Source: Sulfuricurvum sp. | Lineage (GTDB): Bacteria; Campylobacterota; Campylobacteria; Campylobacterales; Sulfurimonadaceae | Assembly: GCF_028710345.1 (NCBI RefSeq) | Contig: NZ_JAQTUH010000001.1 | Coordinates: 62,001-126,000 of the forward strand | DNA: 64,000 nucleotides | Direction: 5' to 3' | Shown: positions 15,327 to 24,912 of the stretch, one piece after another | How positions within the stretch are numbered: position 1 is the first letter of the stretch | Layout: the number at the start of each line of letters is the position of its first letter | Position numbers and translations under genes: made by a program | The notes under the pieces: model-generated | What the model was told of the DNA's origin: nothing | The model's input: only the letters and a program-made list of their open reading frames with translations | Database searches by the model: none

Positions 15327-17093
15327 TTAAGAAGTGTGGTTGAACTCAGGTACAATCTCACGTAACGCTTCAATTGGAGCATTGCTTTTTATAAGCTCTT
15401 CGATATCTTCTTTTAATTGTTCAATCGGATAGTGCGTCGAACCGGCAATCAAGATAGAGTCAAAAGCTGTTTTTTGTTCGCTATCATTAATCAATAACTC
15501 TTCATACAATTTTTCTCCGGGGCGTAATCCGGTATAAACAATCTCTATAGGTTGTGATGCGTAAAGACGAATCATGGTTTCAGCCAAATCGGCAATTTTA
15601 ACGCTTTCTCCCATATCAAGGATGAAAAGCTCCCCTCCACGCGCAATAGCTGCCGCTTGAAGGACGAGCTGACACGCTTCACTAATGAGCATAAAGTAGC
15701 GGGTGATATCGGGATGGGTAAGGGTGATGGGACCTCCGCTATCGATTTGGGCTTTAAATTTCGGGATGACACTTCCGCTAGAGCCAAGGACATTACCAAA
15801 TCGGACGGCAACGATTTCGCTGTTTTTCGGATTAACATTTTGGGCATAAAGTTCAACAACCCGTTTGGATGCACCCATCACATTGGTCGGTCGTACCGCT
15901 TTGTCGGTAGAGATAATGACGATTTTAGTCACGTTGTGCTCAATGGCGGTATCGATAACATTACGGCTTCCGAGTATATTATTAGTAAGTGCGGCATTGA
16001 TATTATCTTCACACAAAGGTACATGTTTGTATGCTGCGGCATGGATCACGATATCGGGTTTGGATGAGAGGAATAGAGTATTTAGGGGCTCTTTATCTAA
16101 AATATTGAGAAGTCGTAAGGTGGCGTGAGGGAGCTTTTCTCCGATTTGATAAAGATTGTATTCACTGTGATCAACAAGTAGGAGTTTAGTTGCACCGAAC
16201 GCATGACATTGTAGGGCTATCTCACTCCCGATACTTCCTCCAGCACCGGTTATTAAAACAGTTTTATTACGGATGAAACTCTCGATAATCGGAGTATCGA
16301 GGTCTTTTGGATGACGTGCAAGTAAATCTTCGATAGAGAAGTCTTGAATCATCCTGTCTTCGAGGAGGGAAGAGCGTTTGATAGTATGAATACCAAGCGT
16401 GTTGAGTTGTTGGTAGGTGTCGCGTAATATCTCTTGTGGAAGCGTTCCGTCGATGATTGCAGCGGAAATATTTTTGGATTGTATTAATGTAGGTAGATCA
16501 TCAATCCCTGATATTTTAATGTTTCCGATGGTAGAGCGAATCATATTAAAATTCTTTGGCTGGATAGCGATAATACCGACAGGATAGTAGGTGAGTGGAT
16601 TGTCTAACAAAGTTTTGATAAGTGAGGCTGTATGGGGAGAAATTCCGATGATGAGGGTTAGTTTGTGAGAAGATTGTTTAGACTGGCTTGATAAAATTCG
16701 TTTTGATAATCTTAGTATTCCTACTAATGTTAGCGAGAGGATAAAATCAATACCGATTACACTTCTTGGCATGGGTAAGAATATGGTTGAATCCAACCAA
16801 TAGAGGATAAAAAATGCAAACGAAGAAACAATTAGGGCATAAAAAAGTCGTTTGGCATCATCTAAACCAAAAAATCGCCACGTAAGTCGATAAATACCAA
16901 AGAGATAACAACTTCCCAATTTTAAGAGTGTTAATACAAAAAATACGGTATAAAATTTTACCATGTGTTCAGTGGGAATATTAAAATCAAATCGCAATTC
17001 GTAGGCAAAACGGAGTGATAAGAAGAAAAGGATAAAATCAGCCAATAAAAAAAATACAAACCGTTTAAAAAAACTGGGGGTTAATAAATTCAT
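15327..17093 (-). CDS. pglF: UDP-GlcNAc 4,6-dehydratase, membrane-anchored (PglF/WbpM/FlaA1-CapD family)
   Basis: A 588-residue protein, the length of C. jejuni PglF. Four N-terminal transmembrane helices (about 1-130) precede a nucleotide-binding-like domain and a C-terminal SDR dehydratase with VLITGAGGSIGSE (about 275-290), DKAVRPTNVMGASKR, where Met replaces the usual active-site Tyr as is normal in this family, and GLRPGEKLYEELL. It converts UDP-GlcNAc into UDP-4-keto-6-deoxy-GlcNAc, the precursor of bacillosamine, QuiNAc and FucNAc. It is the last gene of the glycosylation operon, and its start overlaps the preceding stop (ATGA). Given its neighbours, WbpM is an equally good name. Confidence 0.88.
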   Translation of the reverse strand: MNLLTPSFFKRFVFFLLADFILFFLSLRFAYELRFDFNIPTEHMVKFYTVFFVLTLLKLGSCYLFGIYRLTWRFFGLDDAKRLFYALIVSSFAFFILYWLDSTIFLPMPRSVIGIDFILSLTLVGILRLSKRILSSQSKQSSHKLTLIIGISPHTASLIKTLLDNPLTYYPVGIIAIQPKNFNMIRSTIGNIKISGIDDLPTLIQSKNISAAIIDGTLPQEILRDTYQQLNTLGIHTIKRSSLLEDRMIQDFSIEDLLARHPKDLDTPIIESFIRNKTVLITGAGGSIGSEIALQCHAFGATKLLLVDHSEYNLYQIGEKLPHATLRLLNILDKEPLNTLFLSSKPDIVIHAAAYKHVPLCEDNINAALTNNILGSRNVIDTAIEHNVTKIVIISTDKAVRPTNVMGASKRVVELYAQNVNPKNSEIVAVRFGNVLGSSGSVIPKFKAQIDSGGPITLTHPDITRYFMLISEACQLVLQAAAIARGGELFILDMGESVKIADLAETMIRLYASQPIEIVYTGLRPGEKLYEELLINDSEQKTAFDSILIAGSTHYPIEQLKEDIEELIKSNAPIEALREIVPEFNHTS

Positions 17094-18043
17094 AGGAACT
17101 CTTTTTTCGAATCGACAAAATAGAGTAGTTTAGCTAATAATAAAAGTGTAACTCCTAAAATAACAAGAAAATATTTTTCCGGAGTTATTAGTAGTAAACC
17201 AAACAGGGTAAGATTAAAAACAAGTCCAAGTAAAACGATGTTTTGATGACTCCATTTTGCTAAGTGTAAGCGTTGATACATATGTTTCTTGTGTGCTACG
17301 GAGAGTTTTTCATGGTTTAACCATCGTCTGATAAGGGTTATGGTAGCATCAAACCAAAAGAGACTTAACACAACAAGCCATCCTGAAAAATGGAGTGTTG
17401 ATGCATCGTGTATCATATAAATTGCAAAGATAAAACCAAGAGAGGTGCTTCCGACATCACCCATAAAAATGGAAGCTTTTGGTCGATTAAAAAGTAAAAA
17501 ACCAGCGGTAGCGGGTATTATAAAGAGAAGAGTCGGCTCTTTGAAGAGGGTAAAGGCAGCTATGGATACAAAAATAGTTTGGCTTGCGGCATACCCATCT
17601 ATTCCATCAAGAAAGTTATAAAGATTAGTAAACCATACAATCATCAGGAAGGCAATCCCATTTAACCACATACCATGTAGTGTGAAAAAACCAAATTGAA
17701 TTTCATTCACCCCTCCTAAGATGAGTAATACGGTTAGTGCACTTAGTATTTGAACGCTTAAGCGTACATAAACAGGTAGTGGTTTTATATCGTCGAAAAA
17801 TCCAATAATAGCGATAGGAACCCCCATGCATATAGCCCAAAAAAGTTGAGATTCTATAAATGCATGGTAATAGAAGAAAGCGGTGTAAAAGGTAATAATA
17901 ATAGCAACTCCACCGCCTCTTGGAGTTGAAATCGTGTGGGAGCTTCGCTCGTTGGGTATATCAATCAATTTGAGCACAGATGCATATTTTCGAATGATAA
18001 AAGTGATGATAATAGAAAGGGCGAAAAGGATAAGATAGATCAT
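17090..18043 (-). CDS. Undecaprenyl-phosphate HexNAc-1-phosphate transferase (WecA/WbpL/TagO family)
   Basis: A 317-residue polytopic protein with about ten helices of the MraY/WecA superfamily. The signatures are GFFDDIKPLPVYVRL (about residue 80), NLYNFLDGIDGYAASQ, FNRPKASIFMGDVGST (about 190) and a cytoplasmic HKKHMYQRLHL loop. It transfers a HexNAc-1-phosphate to undecaprenyl phosphate, starting a lipid-linked glycan. This replaces the small monotopic PglC that begins the C. jejuni N-glycan. Its position between an epimerase/reductase and a WbpM-type dehydratase is like P. aeruginosa wbpV-wbpL-wbpM, so the sugar is probably FucNAc or QuiNAc rather than GlcNAc (inference). Confidence 0.88.
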   Translation of the reverse strand: MIYLILFALSIIITFIIRKYASVLKLIDIPNERSSHTISTPRGGGVAIIITFYTAFFYYHAFIESQLFWAICMGVPIAIIGFFDDIKPLPVYVRLSVQILSALTVLLILGGVNEIQFGFFTLHGMWLNGIAFLMIVWFTNLYNFLDGIDGYAASQTIFVSIAAFTLFKEPTLLFIIPATAGFLLFNRPKASIFMGDVGSTSLGFIFAIYMIHDASTLHFSGWLVVLSLFWFDATITLIRRWLNHEKLSVAHKKHMYQRLHLAKWSHQNIVLLGLVFNLTLFGLLLITPEKYFLVILGVTLLLLAKLLYFVDSKKEFL

Positions 18044-18906
18044 TTCTCCCCTCGAATCATCTTTGTAAATGCAAGATGGATAGGTATTTTGGCATAATCT
18101 CCCAGTTTTTCTTGTGCGTAGGAATCATCGATAATTAGGGAAGAAAAAAGTTTATAGAATGGTAATGATTGAAATTTACAGAGCCATCGAATAAGGAACT
18201 CCGGAAGTGGTAGGATGTAGCGTTTGATCTTCATGTTGAGGATTATCAGTTCGGTTATCTCTTGGATTGATGGCATAGTATGATCACGGAGTAGAATGAC
18301 CCCTTTTGGTTTAGAGCGAACTGTTGCCCATAAGGCGGTGACTAGATTATCAATGTAGATAAGGGAACGCTGATTTTTATTGTATCCTAAGGGAAGTATA
18401 GGAAGGGTACGAATGATTTTCTGGAGTTGCTTCATATTGCCTGGGGTATTGTATCCGTAAACTATTGGGGGACGGATGATTGTAACGTGAAATGTGTCGT
18501 TCTGAATGTTTTGTAACGCACTATCAGCTTCGTATTTACTTTTAGCATATAATGTGTCGGGATACTCTGCGGTTTTTAAATCAATATGCAAGGCTGTTTT
18601 ACCATATACGGCAATGGTACTCATTTGTATAAAATGTTGTATACAGGCCTCTTTTGCTTTATGTGCTAAAAATAGAGGAAGATCGGCATTAATACGATGG
18701 ATAAGATTGGGGTCTTTGATAGAATCATGAACAGCTGCGGTAAAATTTATGATGGTATCAAAACCTTTAAATGTGTCGGATGTAAGATGGAAATAATCAC
18801 GAAGTGATGAATCACGTCGTAGAATAACACATTGTATATTAGGAGGAGAACTTGCAACAAATGCTTTTGCAATTGTACTGTTCCCCCCAATAACTAATAT
18901 TTTCAT
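18040..18906 (-). CDS. NAD(P)-dependent sugar epimerase/4-ketoreductase (WbpV-like SDR)
   Basis: A 288-residue extended SDR protein: nucleotide-binding loop GGNSTIAKA (about residues 7-15, replacing the usual GxxGxxG), the SDR active site YAKSK (YxxxK), IIRPPIVYG, and a substrate loop LPLGYNKNQRSLIYIDNLV typical of UDP-hexosamine enzymes. Genes of this kind beside a WbpL-type transferase reduce UDP-4-keto-6-deoxy-HexNAc to UDP-QuiNAc or UDP-FucNAc, which I infer here. It overlaps the transferase gene by four bases and starts six bases after the oligosaccharyltransferase stop on the same strand. Confidence 0.8.
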   Translation of the reverse strand: MKILVIGGNSTIAKAFVASSPPNIQCVILRRDSSLRDYFHLTSDTFKGFDTIINFTAAVHDSIKDPNLIHRINADLPLFLAHKAKEACIQHFIQMSTIAVYGKTALHIDLKTAEYPDTLYAKSKYEADSALQNIQNDTFHVTIIRPPIVYGYNTPGNMKQLQKIIRTLPILPLGYNKNQRSLIYIDNLVTALWATVRSKPKGVILLRDHTMPSIQEITELIILNMKIKRYILPLPEFLIRWLCKFQSLPFYKLFSSLIIDDSYAQEKLGDYAKIPIHLAFTKMIRGEK

Positions 18907-18912
18907 GCACGT

Positions 18913-21039
18913 TTAAATTTTTAATCGATAAATTTTTGTCATCGGGTCAAGTGATACAGGCTCAAAAAGATTTTTATCATAATGTTCAAAAATAAACATT
19001 TGAAAATAGGTTGAATGGAGATAAAAATCATCAACTACCAAAAACTTACCATAGCTTGCTAGGTAGATTACATTAAGTCCCTCAGAAGCAAACGATTGTT
19101 CATTTGTTTGGAGTTTGTTGTCTTGAACATATCCTACTTGATAAAAAGATTTTATCGGTACTTCTTGTGCCCCTAGTTTAAGGGTGTTTTTTGCTTTGAT
19201 GATAGATATTCCCTGACCCAAATCGATACTTTCTCCATTATCATGAATTGTATCGGAAGCATAGAAAAAAGGTTGTTGACGATTATCCGGTGCTTTTAAG
19301 TCGAGATTACTAAATAATGCTACTGTTGGGAAAATTTCCATCATTCGAAGCGGTAAATAGAGGTAAACATTATGTGCTTTTGTCGGTAGTTTGTACTCAG
19401 GCAAGGCAATAGAGGTTAAAAGCTCATCGGGGTCATTATACCCTTCTTTCGTCATCATGTACTCAAAATCGGTCGAAAAAGTTTTATTGTTTTCCGTAAA
19501 ACCTTTTTCCGTATATTCTGTATAAAGTCGCATCATGTGTGCAGCGGATAGTTGATCTTGAGCAGTTAAAACAAAAGATGCCGGATAGTTGACGTCACCA
19601 GAGTGTTTACCTCCATCAACCCATGTTTTGACATCTGCGTAATAACGGATAGGATAGCCAAAATCCCACCATGTCACGACGTAATCTTCTCGAGTGGTTA
19701 TATCTTTGAGTTTTACTAAAGGAGCAACTTCATTTTTTTGCATAACAGATGGTACTTTATAATCTAGGACATGAAGGATGTTGGGAATAGTTAGTAGAAT
19801 AGTGAGTATTCCAGCTAAAAGAATTTTGACAAATTTTGATGAAACAAACTGACTGATGACGATAATAACATAACCCATACCAAGTGTAAATAGTGGGACT
19901 GCATAAATAGTAAAACGGAGCCCACCCCAAATAGCAAACATCCCTAGCCCAAATAGTGGAAGGGTAAGTAACATAAGTCGATAACGCCAAAGCAGTAAAG
20001 CGTACCCCACTAACCCGAGAAAAAAACTGATTACATGACCACTGATACGCTCTGCAAGTGTTTCGAACGGAATATGTCCTGCCTCTCGTACCGTCTCCAT
20101 AACATTATAAAAATGTAAAGTTGCTACGGAAGTTGTTGTACTTCCGTTGCGTAGGGCATAAGCATCAAAAAGGTTAATAATCGGGGTAAATCCACCTGTT
20201 GCCAAGAATACAATAAGTGTTAGTGCGAGAGCTCCGTATTCAAGGTGTTTTATACGACCTTTTTCGAAATGAAAAACAAGAAAAAGAGTTAATGAAAATA
20301 ACACTTTGAGTAAAATTGCAATTTGTGAAATCCCGATGAGATAAAACGCAATTAGTTTATAGTTGAATTTGTTCGTTCGTTCAAATATCAGTGTATATAA
20401 AAGCAGCCCAATACCAAGAGCAGCACTTAATGTATAGCTACTGTTGTACCACCATCCATAAGCAATGACCCCTAGTGTAGGAATCAGCAAATATCGGTTA
20501 CGCTGAGCTATAAGGGCAAATAGGATTCCCCATACGATAAAAAGAGGGAGCACGATATTGAGCATATCGGTATCATAGTATCCAACCATGGTTCGGTTGT
20601 AGTAGCTGTAGGTAATAGAAGCTAAAACTGCACCGATGAACCCGGCACCACTTTGACCAAAAAGACGACTGATTAAAATTATAGGAATAACTATTAACGA
20701 ACCAAGAACTGCAGGCATATAAAAGATAATAGATTCGAATGAAAAAGGGAGTGCTTTTGCAAAAATAGCTGTCAGAATTGCTGGAGCCATCTCTATTGGG
20801 CTTAGATCGTTTGGTTGGTGGGTACCGCTTAGAATATCTCTCGCCCCTTCTGCCCAGTAGTAGCCATCATTGGTATTGATCATAAATTGATCATTCCATA
20901 TAAAAGGGTCAGTTCCGTGAAATTGGTATACCCATATTAAGCGTATGGATAAACTAAATAGAAAAGCGATAATAATGAGTAAAGTAAGTTGTGCTTTGGT
21001 GATAGTATCTGAAAACTTTGGATGTAAATATTGTTTCAT
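18913..21039 (-). CDS. pglB: Undecaprenyl-diphosphooligosaccharide-protein glycosyltransferase (PglB/STT3)
   Basis: A 708-residue oligosaccharyltransferase that moves a lipid-linked glycan to Asn in D/E-X-N-X-S/T sequons in the periplasm. There are 13 or so N-terminal helices and a soluble C-terminal domain from about residue 435. Conserved features are the first acidic motif TNDGY with D58, GYYDTD at 154-158, E319 in the flexible loop and the WWDFG motif at 457-461, the same position as WWDYG in C. jejuni PglB. A sequon (E516-N-N-K-T) lies in its own soluble domain. It overlaps the GT9-like gene upstream (ATGA). It is the defining gene of the locus. Confidence 0.95.
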   Translation of the reverse strand: MKQYLHPKFSDTITKAQLTLLIIIAFLFSLSIRLIWVYQFHGTDPFIWNDQFMINTNDGYYWAEGARDILSGTHQPNDLSPIEMAPAILTAIFAKALPFSFESIIFYMPAVLGSLIVIPIILISRLFGQSGAGFIGAVLASITYSYYNRTMVGYYDTDMLNIVLPLFIVWGILFALIAQRNRYLLIPTLGVIAYGWWYNSSYTLSAALGIGLLLYTLIFERTNKFNYKLIAFYLIGISQIAILLKVLFSLTLFLVFHFEKGRIKHLEYGALALTLIVFLATGGFTPIINLFDAYALRNGSTTTSVATLHFYNVMETVREAGHIPFETLAERISGHVISFFLGLVGYALLLWRYRLMLLTLPLFGLGMFAIWGGLRFTIYAVPLFTLGMGYVIIVISQFVSSKFVKILLAGILTILLTIPNILHVLDYKVPSVMQKNEVAPLVKLKDITTREDYVVTWWDFGYPIRYYADVKTWVDGGKHSGDVNYPASFVLTAQDQLSAAHMMRLYTEYTEKGFTENNKTFSTDFEYMMTKEGYNDPDELLTSIALPEYKLPTKAHNVYLYLPLRMMEIFPTVALFSNLDLKAPDNRQQPFFYASDTIHDNGESIDLGQGISIIKAKNTLKLGAQEVPIKSFYQVGYVQDNKLQTNEQSFASEGLNVIYLASYGKFLVVDDFYLHSTYFQMFIFEHYDKNLFEPVSLDPMTKIYRLKI

Positions 21040-21980
21040 TCGGATGTTCCTATATAGGTTATTAACTTTTTTTTCTCTTTTTCATCGAGGTGAAATGGTG
21101 GATTTAAATAATTGAGCACATATTTTTGATTACATCTTAACAATCGTCCCCGAAAAAGGATATGCGAAGGCTTATTATATAGTAAAAATAGGTGCATTCC
21201 AAAGGCATCAAAGGAAACATTGTGAAGAACATTGTTGGATGCATACAAAATAAAAAGTTCTTCAACGGAAAGTTGACCACGTAAATCGATATCAACAAAA
21301 TTGTAAAACTCGGGATCGTGCAGTTTCTCTTGTTCTGTACCCGTATGGATAATCTGCATATTACCTTCATGCGCAATCTTGAGTGCGGTTTGTGCTAGGT
21401 TGTTGAGATCATTTTTAGTGATGAGAAATCGCGATGATGCAAGGTAATTATTAAAGATAAGATACTTTTTGGAAGGGTCAAGAAAATGACTTAGTGTTTC
21501 AAAAGTAGGGATAGAGGGTTTTGAGGAGGTGTTTTTAGGATTAAGTTGCAGTAGTGTTGCCACATGTTCTAAAAAATAATTACAAATAGGTTGATTGATT
21601 CTGTTCTCGGTGGTATCAAGAATCAACAGTGTTTTTGAAATTTGTTTTAAAAGAGGGTAAAACTCGATTCTGCTGATGATTAGATCATAATGAGAGGGTT
21701 CGAAATGTTTTGGAACTATAACCCCTATACGTTCAAAATAAAAGTTCATTTGAGGAAGAGGGATAATCTCAACCTCTATATGGTTGTCTCGCATGAGTCG
21801 AACGAGAGGTTCTATAAAAAAGTGATCTCCTAAATGGAACCGTTTGGGATCGTTAAAATAAAAAAGTACTTTTGAAATGATGGGAGGGGGATTGATAAAA
21901 TAGACTCCGGATACGACTTTTGATTTAGAAAGAGATAGCTTGGAAAGATACTTTTGGATAAATCGTTTCAATGTTAACAT
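21036..21980 (-). CDS. Glycosyltransferase-like protein, probably GT9/heptosyltransferase fold
   Basis: A 314-residue cytoplasmic protein with an N-terminal FHLGDHFFIEPLVRLMRD segment that resembles the GDxxxxTPxL region of GT9 heptosyltransferases and a C-terminal region IIHTGTEQEKLH and DLRGQLSVEELF like the nucleotide-sugar-binding half. The late GGx acceptor motif of true heptosyltransferases is not obvious, so the call is a divergent family member. It lies between another GT9 gene and pglB with overlapping ends, so it most likely adds a sugar to the lipid-linked glycan. The sugar is not predictable. Confidence 0.6.
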   Translation of the reverse strand: MLTLKRFIQKYLSKLSLSKSKVVSGVYFINPPPIISKVLFYFNDPKRFHLGDHFFIEPLVRLMRDNHIEVEIIPLPQMNFYFERIGVIVPKHFEPSHYDLIISRIEFYPLLKQISKTLLILDTTENRINQPICNYFLEHVATLLQLNPKNTSSKPSIPTFETLSHFLDPSKKYLIFNNYLASSRFLITKNDLNNLAQTALKIAHEGNMQIIHTGTEQEKLHDPEFYNFVDIDLRGQLSVEELFILYASNNVLHNVSFDAFGMHLFLLYNKPSHILFRGRLLRCNQKYVLNYLNPPFHLDEKEKKKLITYIGTSE

Positions 21981-22999
21981 GGTGAGCTCTTTTGTAGAGT
22001 TTGAATCATATTTAAAACGGAAGATACACTAATTTGTTTCATGCAAAGATTATTATCACATGTGTATGCACGCCCTTTTATTCCGTGTAATGGGATATAG
22101 CATGGGGAACATTCCATTGAGGATACGATTGAAAATTGGTGTTTACCTATGGGATTAGCTGCTTCAGATGGAGTTGGACCGAACAACCCTACTGTCGGTT
22201 TATCCATTGCGGCGGATAAATAGAGAAGTGAACTGTCATTACCAAGATAGAGACACGATTTTTGAAGAATTAATGCAGTTTCATCAAACGTAGTTTGATT
22301 GACGAGATTAATACAATGTGGTAACTCTTTCATAACCAAAGAGGCCAGATAGGTATCTTCCTCCCCATTTCCCAATAAAACAATCGGCATAGAGAGCTGT
22401 TTGAAAAGTTCAATATACGATTGAGTCGGCCAACGGCGATTGGGCATACTGCTATGAATATTTGAGGCACCACTTATATTACAGGCTAAAAATTGTGAAG
22501 GGAGTTGATGGGTTATCGTTGCTGTGGGAGAGGGATAATACTCTAACCCTTCCCCCATTTTTAAAGCAGGTTCAAATTTTTGTGCCAATATAAACTCTTG
22601 TACTGTTCGATTGATAGTATTGTGGTTATAGGAGATAGAGATGGTTAAAAATCTTGACATGCGGTTGTTAAACCCTATCGTTGTTCTAATTCCCGCTATT
22701 TTAGAAAGTATTTGAAAAAGTGGATGAATGTGGAGGATAAGTGCCGCATCATATCTGTCACGTCTCATGATACGAAATAGTCTCCAGATGGTTCGGATAT
22801 TTTGGAATAACGATTTTGAGGGGAAAGTATGGATGATAGCATGTTCCTTAATGTGGGGATTGTGTTGGGTGATAATCGCACAATTTTCCATGACGAGGTG
22901 ATGCACTTCATAGTTCAGGCTCGCAAAGTGGCTAAAAAGAGGTGTTGAAGCTAAAACATCTCCTAAGCTAGCAAGTTTAATAATGAGGAGTTTTTTCAT
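21974..22999 (-). CDS. Glycosyltransferase family 9 (heptosyltransferase-like)
   Basis: About 341 residues with clear GT9 features: N-terminal IIKLASLGDVLASTPLF, SSMPNRRWPTQSYIELFKQL before the donor site, VLLGNGEEDTYLA and the C-terminal YLGNDSSLLYLSAAMDKPTVGLFGPT. These enzymes use ADP-heptose or related donors in lipopolysaccharide cores; here the locus implies use in the protein glycan or a shared surface glycan. The start is placed at the ATG ending 22999 (MKKLLIIKLASLGD), with GAG nine bases upstream; an upstream in-frame extension of 21 codons would run into the previous gene and lacks family similarity. Confidence 0.85.
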   Translation of the reverse strand: MKKLLIIKLASLGDVLASTPLFSHFASLNYEVHHLVMENCAIITQHNPHIKEHAIIHTFPSKSLFQNIRTIWRLFRIMRRDRYDAALILHIHPLFQILSKIAGIRTTIGFNNRMSRFLTISISYNHNTINRTVQEFILAQKFEPALKMGEGLEYYPSPTATITHQLPSQFLACNISGASNIHSSMPNRRWPTQSYIELFKQLSMPIVLLGNGEEDTYLASLVMKELPHCINLVNQTTFDETALILQKSCLYLGNDSSLLYLSAAMDKPTVGLFGPTPSEAANPIGKHQFSIVSSMECSPCYIPLHGIKGRAYTCDNNLCMKQISVSSVLNMIQTLQKSSPC

Positions 23000-23009
23000 A
23001 ACCATTTTC

Positions 23010-23966
23010 TCAAGAACCGATAAGTCGAAAAAAGTCGCGTACTCCGCGAAACATTGCATCACGAGTTGCTATTCGACCTTGGATGCTAAAGAGGAGTGTA
23101 CGAATGAATTTAATACCGATAAAAAAGGTGAGAAAAAAGAAAAAACCTATTTTTTTCTTATGCTTATAGTGATACAAAAGCCGATTTCGTGTCCCATAAT
23201 AGTATGAAAAAGGGGCAAAATCACCACCGGTTGAACGACCAATTTTGTGATAGATTATACTCTCACGTGCTACAAAATTTTGATAACCGTTTTCACGAAG
23301 GGTAGTACAGTAATCGCTATCTTCAACATAAAGAAAGAAACGCTCATCCATAAAGCCAAATTTTTGAATTAGAGTTGTAGGTATCATCATTAAGCAACCG
23401 CTAATAAAGGGTGATTCCCGATAAGGGTTTGAAAAGAGATCAGTGGAGTGTATCGCTTCACGGTACCACCCGATTTTTCCTCCTGAAAACCAAATACGAT
23501 TTGGCTCATCGGCATATCGTATAATCCCTCCGACTATACCGGCTTTTTCTTCATAGTGATAAACATTGAGGAGGGGTTCTATAAACTTTGGTTCGACGAT
23601 GGTATCGTTATTGAGAAGAAGAACATAATCTGCACTATTATTTAGTGCGTATCGAACTCCCGTTGCATTGCCGCCAGCAAAACCATAATTTTGATTATTG
23701 TTGATGATGGTTATTTTATTGGATGATTGTTTGCTATCAGATTCATTAATCAATAAATATCCATAAGATTCTGCCCATAAACAAATCTCATGAAGTGAGT
23801 TATCGGTAGAAGCATTATCGATGAGAAGTAACTGAAAGTTTTGGTATCCATTTTTAAGGACGCTTTCTGCACATTCAATAGTGTCATACGAGTTATTGTA
23901 GTTTAAAACAATAATCCAAACAATACTATCTGAATTACAAGGCAAGATTAAACGCTTATGTGTCAT
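23010..23966 (-). CDS. Glycosyltransferase family 2
   Basis: A 318-residue GT-A glycosyltransferase: the nucleotide-binding start WIIVLNYNNSYDTIEC, LLIDNASTDNS, NQNYGFAGGNATG, and the DxD-like LLNNDTIVEP (about residue 115), followed by ISGCLMMIP and an EDSDYC catalytic segment. The pattern fits the rhamnosyltransferase-like GT2 branch, although the sugar is not predictable. A hydrophobic patch near the C-terminus suggests membrane association. It overlaps the preceding GT2 gene by 11 bases within the glycan operon. Confidence 0.87.
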   Translation of the reverse strand: MTHKRLILPCNSDSIVWIIVLNYNNSYDTIECAESVLKNGYQNFQLLLIDNASTDNSLHEICLWAESYGYLLINESDSKQSSNKITIINNNQNYGFAGGNATGVRYALNNSADYVLLLNNDTIVEPKFIEPLLNVYHYEEKAGIVGGIIRYADEPNRIWFSGGKIGWYREAIHSTDLFSNPYRESPFISGCLMMIPTTLIQKFGFMDERFFLYVEDSDYCTTLRENGYQNFVARESIIYHKIGRSTGGDFAPFSYYYGTRNRLLYHYKHKKKIGFFFFLTFFIGIKFIRTLLFSIQGRIATRDAMFRGVRDFFRLIGS

Positions 23967-24912
23967 ATTTTTTTAACTTTTTTATGATATTAATCATAAT
24001 ATTTAGCGGAAAGGAAGGAAGAATGGAAATAATGAAAAGTACAAAGATAGAATAATTTTTTAATGCTATTGAAAATATGCTCTTATATGTACTAAAAATT
24101 TTATAATTATAATAACCGTCACTTCTTAGTGTTAAAAGATTTTTGAGTTTAAAAAGCTTCGTTTTGTTGTTGTGCTGCTGTATTGCGAATAGTTTGTTTT
24201 CAAGTGTGTATTGTGGAGGTAAAGAGAGGATAAAATTGGACCAGCGTACTATCCATATATCAAATGTATAAGGTCTCCAACTTGTTTTTCTGATACCAGG
24301 CAATTGTATTTCATGAGTGTAGCATTCTTGTAACCATAAAACAAAAATATTTTTTTGTTTTGCAAGTGTTTCAAAAATAATACCTGTTTGAATAAAGTTT
24401 GTATCATAGTATCTATCAAATAATGCTTGTTCTATTATCTTTTTATTGTAAATCAAAGAGGCTATTTGGGTCATGTGCCATCCAAGATTCTTTAGCAGAG
24501 CATTTTTATCTCTAATGATCATTTCTGAAACATTAGTGACCCTAGCATTACTATTAACAATAATCATATCGTAGTCTAAATTTAACTGTTTTATGATTTC
24601 AATTAAACTTTTAGCAGGAAAAATGGCGGTATCACCTAAAAGCCAAACAAATTTTGTATTTGGATATTTGAGTGCAATTTCAAAATTGAGTTCACCTAAA
24701 TTGGTTTCATTTTTATAATAATACAGTAGGGAATATTTTTGTTGCCATTTTTCTACTACTTGTTTTGTCGAATCGGTAGAAGCATTATCGGAAATAAATA
24801 TTTGAATATTGAATTTTCTTACAAGAGGAATATGAATTTCAAGACAATAATCTAAGAAATCAGAACGGTTATAGGTTGGGATGGTAATTGATAAAAATGG
24901 ATTAGCGATCAT
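23956..24912 (-). CDS. Glycosyltransferase family 2
   Basis: A 318-residue GT-A enzyme with LSITIPTYNRSDFLDYCL at the N-terminus, QIFISDNASTDSTKQ, ETNLGE and a VWLLGDTA segment where a DxD-like acidic residue binds the metal-nucleotide. The C-terminus (about 285-310) contains a hydrophobic helix. The base composition is visibly more A+T-rich than in flanking housekeeping genes, as is usual for exchangeable glycan genes. Its start overlaps the flippase stop by four bases (ATGA). The donor sugar is unknown. Confidence 0.85.
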   Translation of the reverse strand: MIANPFLSITIPTYNRSDFLDYCLEIHIPLVRKFNIQIFISDNASTDSTKQVVEKWQQKYSLLYYYKNETNLGELNFEIALKYPNTKFVWLLGDTAIFPAKSLIEIIKQLNLDYDMIIVNSNARVTNVSEMIIRDKNALLKNLGWHMTQIASLIYNKKIIEQALFDRYYDTNFIQTGIIFETLAKQKNIFVLWLQECYTHEIQLPGIRKTSWRPYTFDIWIVRWSNFILSLPPQYTLENKLFAIQQHNNKTKLFKLKNLLTLRSDGYYNYKIFSTYKSIFSIALKNYSIFVLFIISILPSFPLNIMINIIKKLKKYDT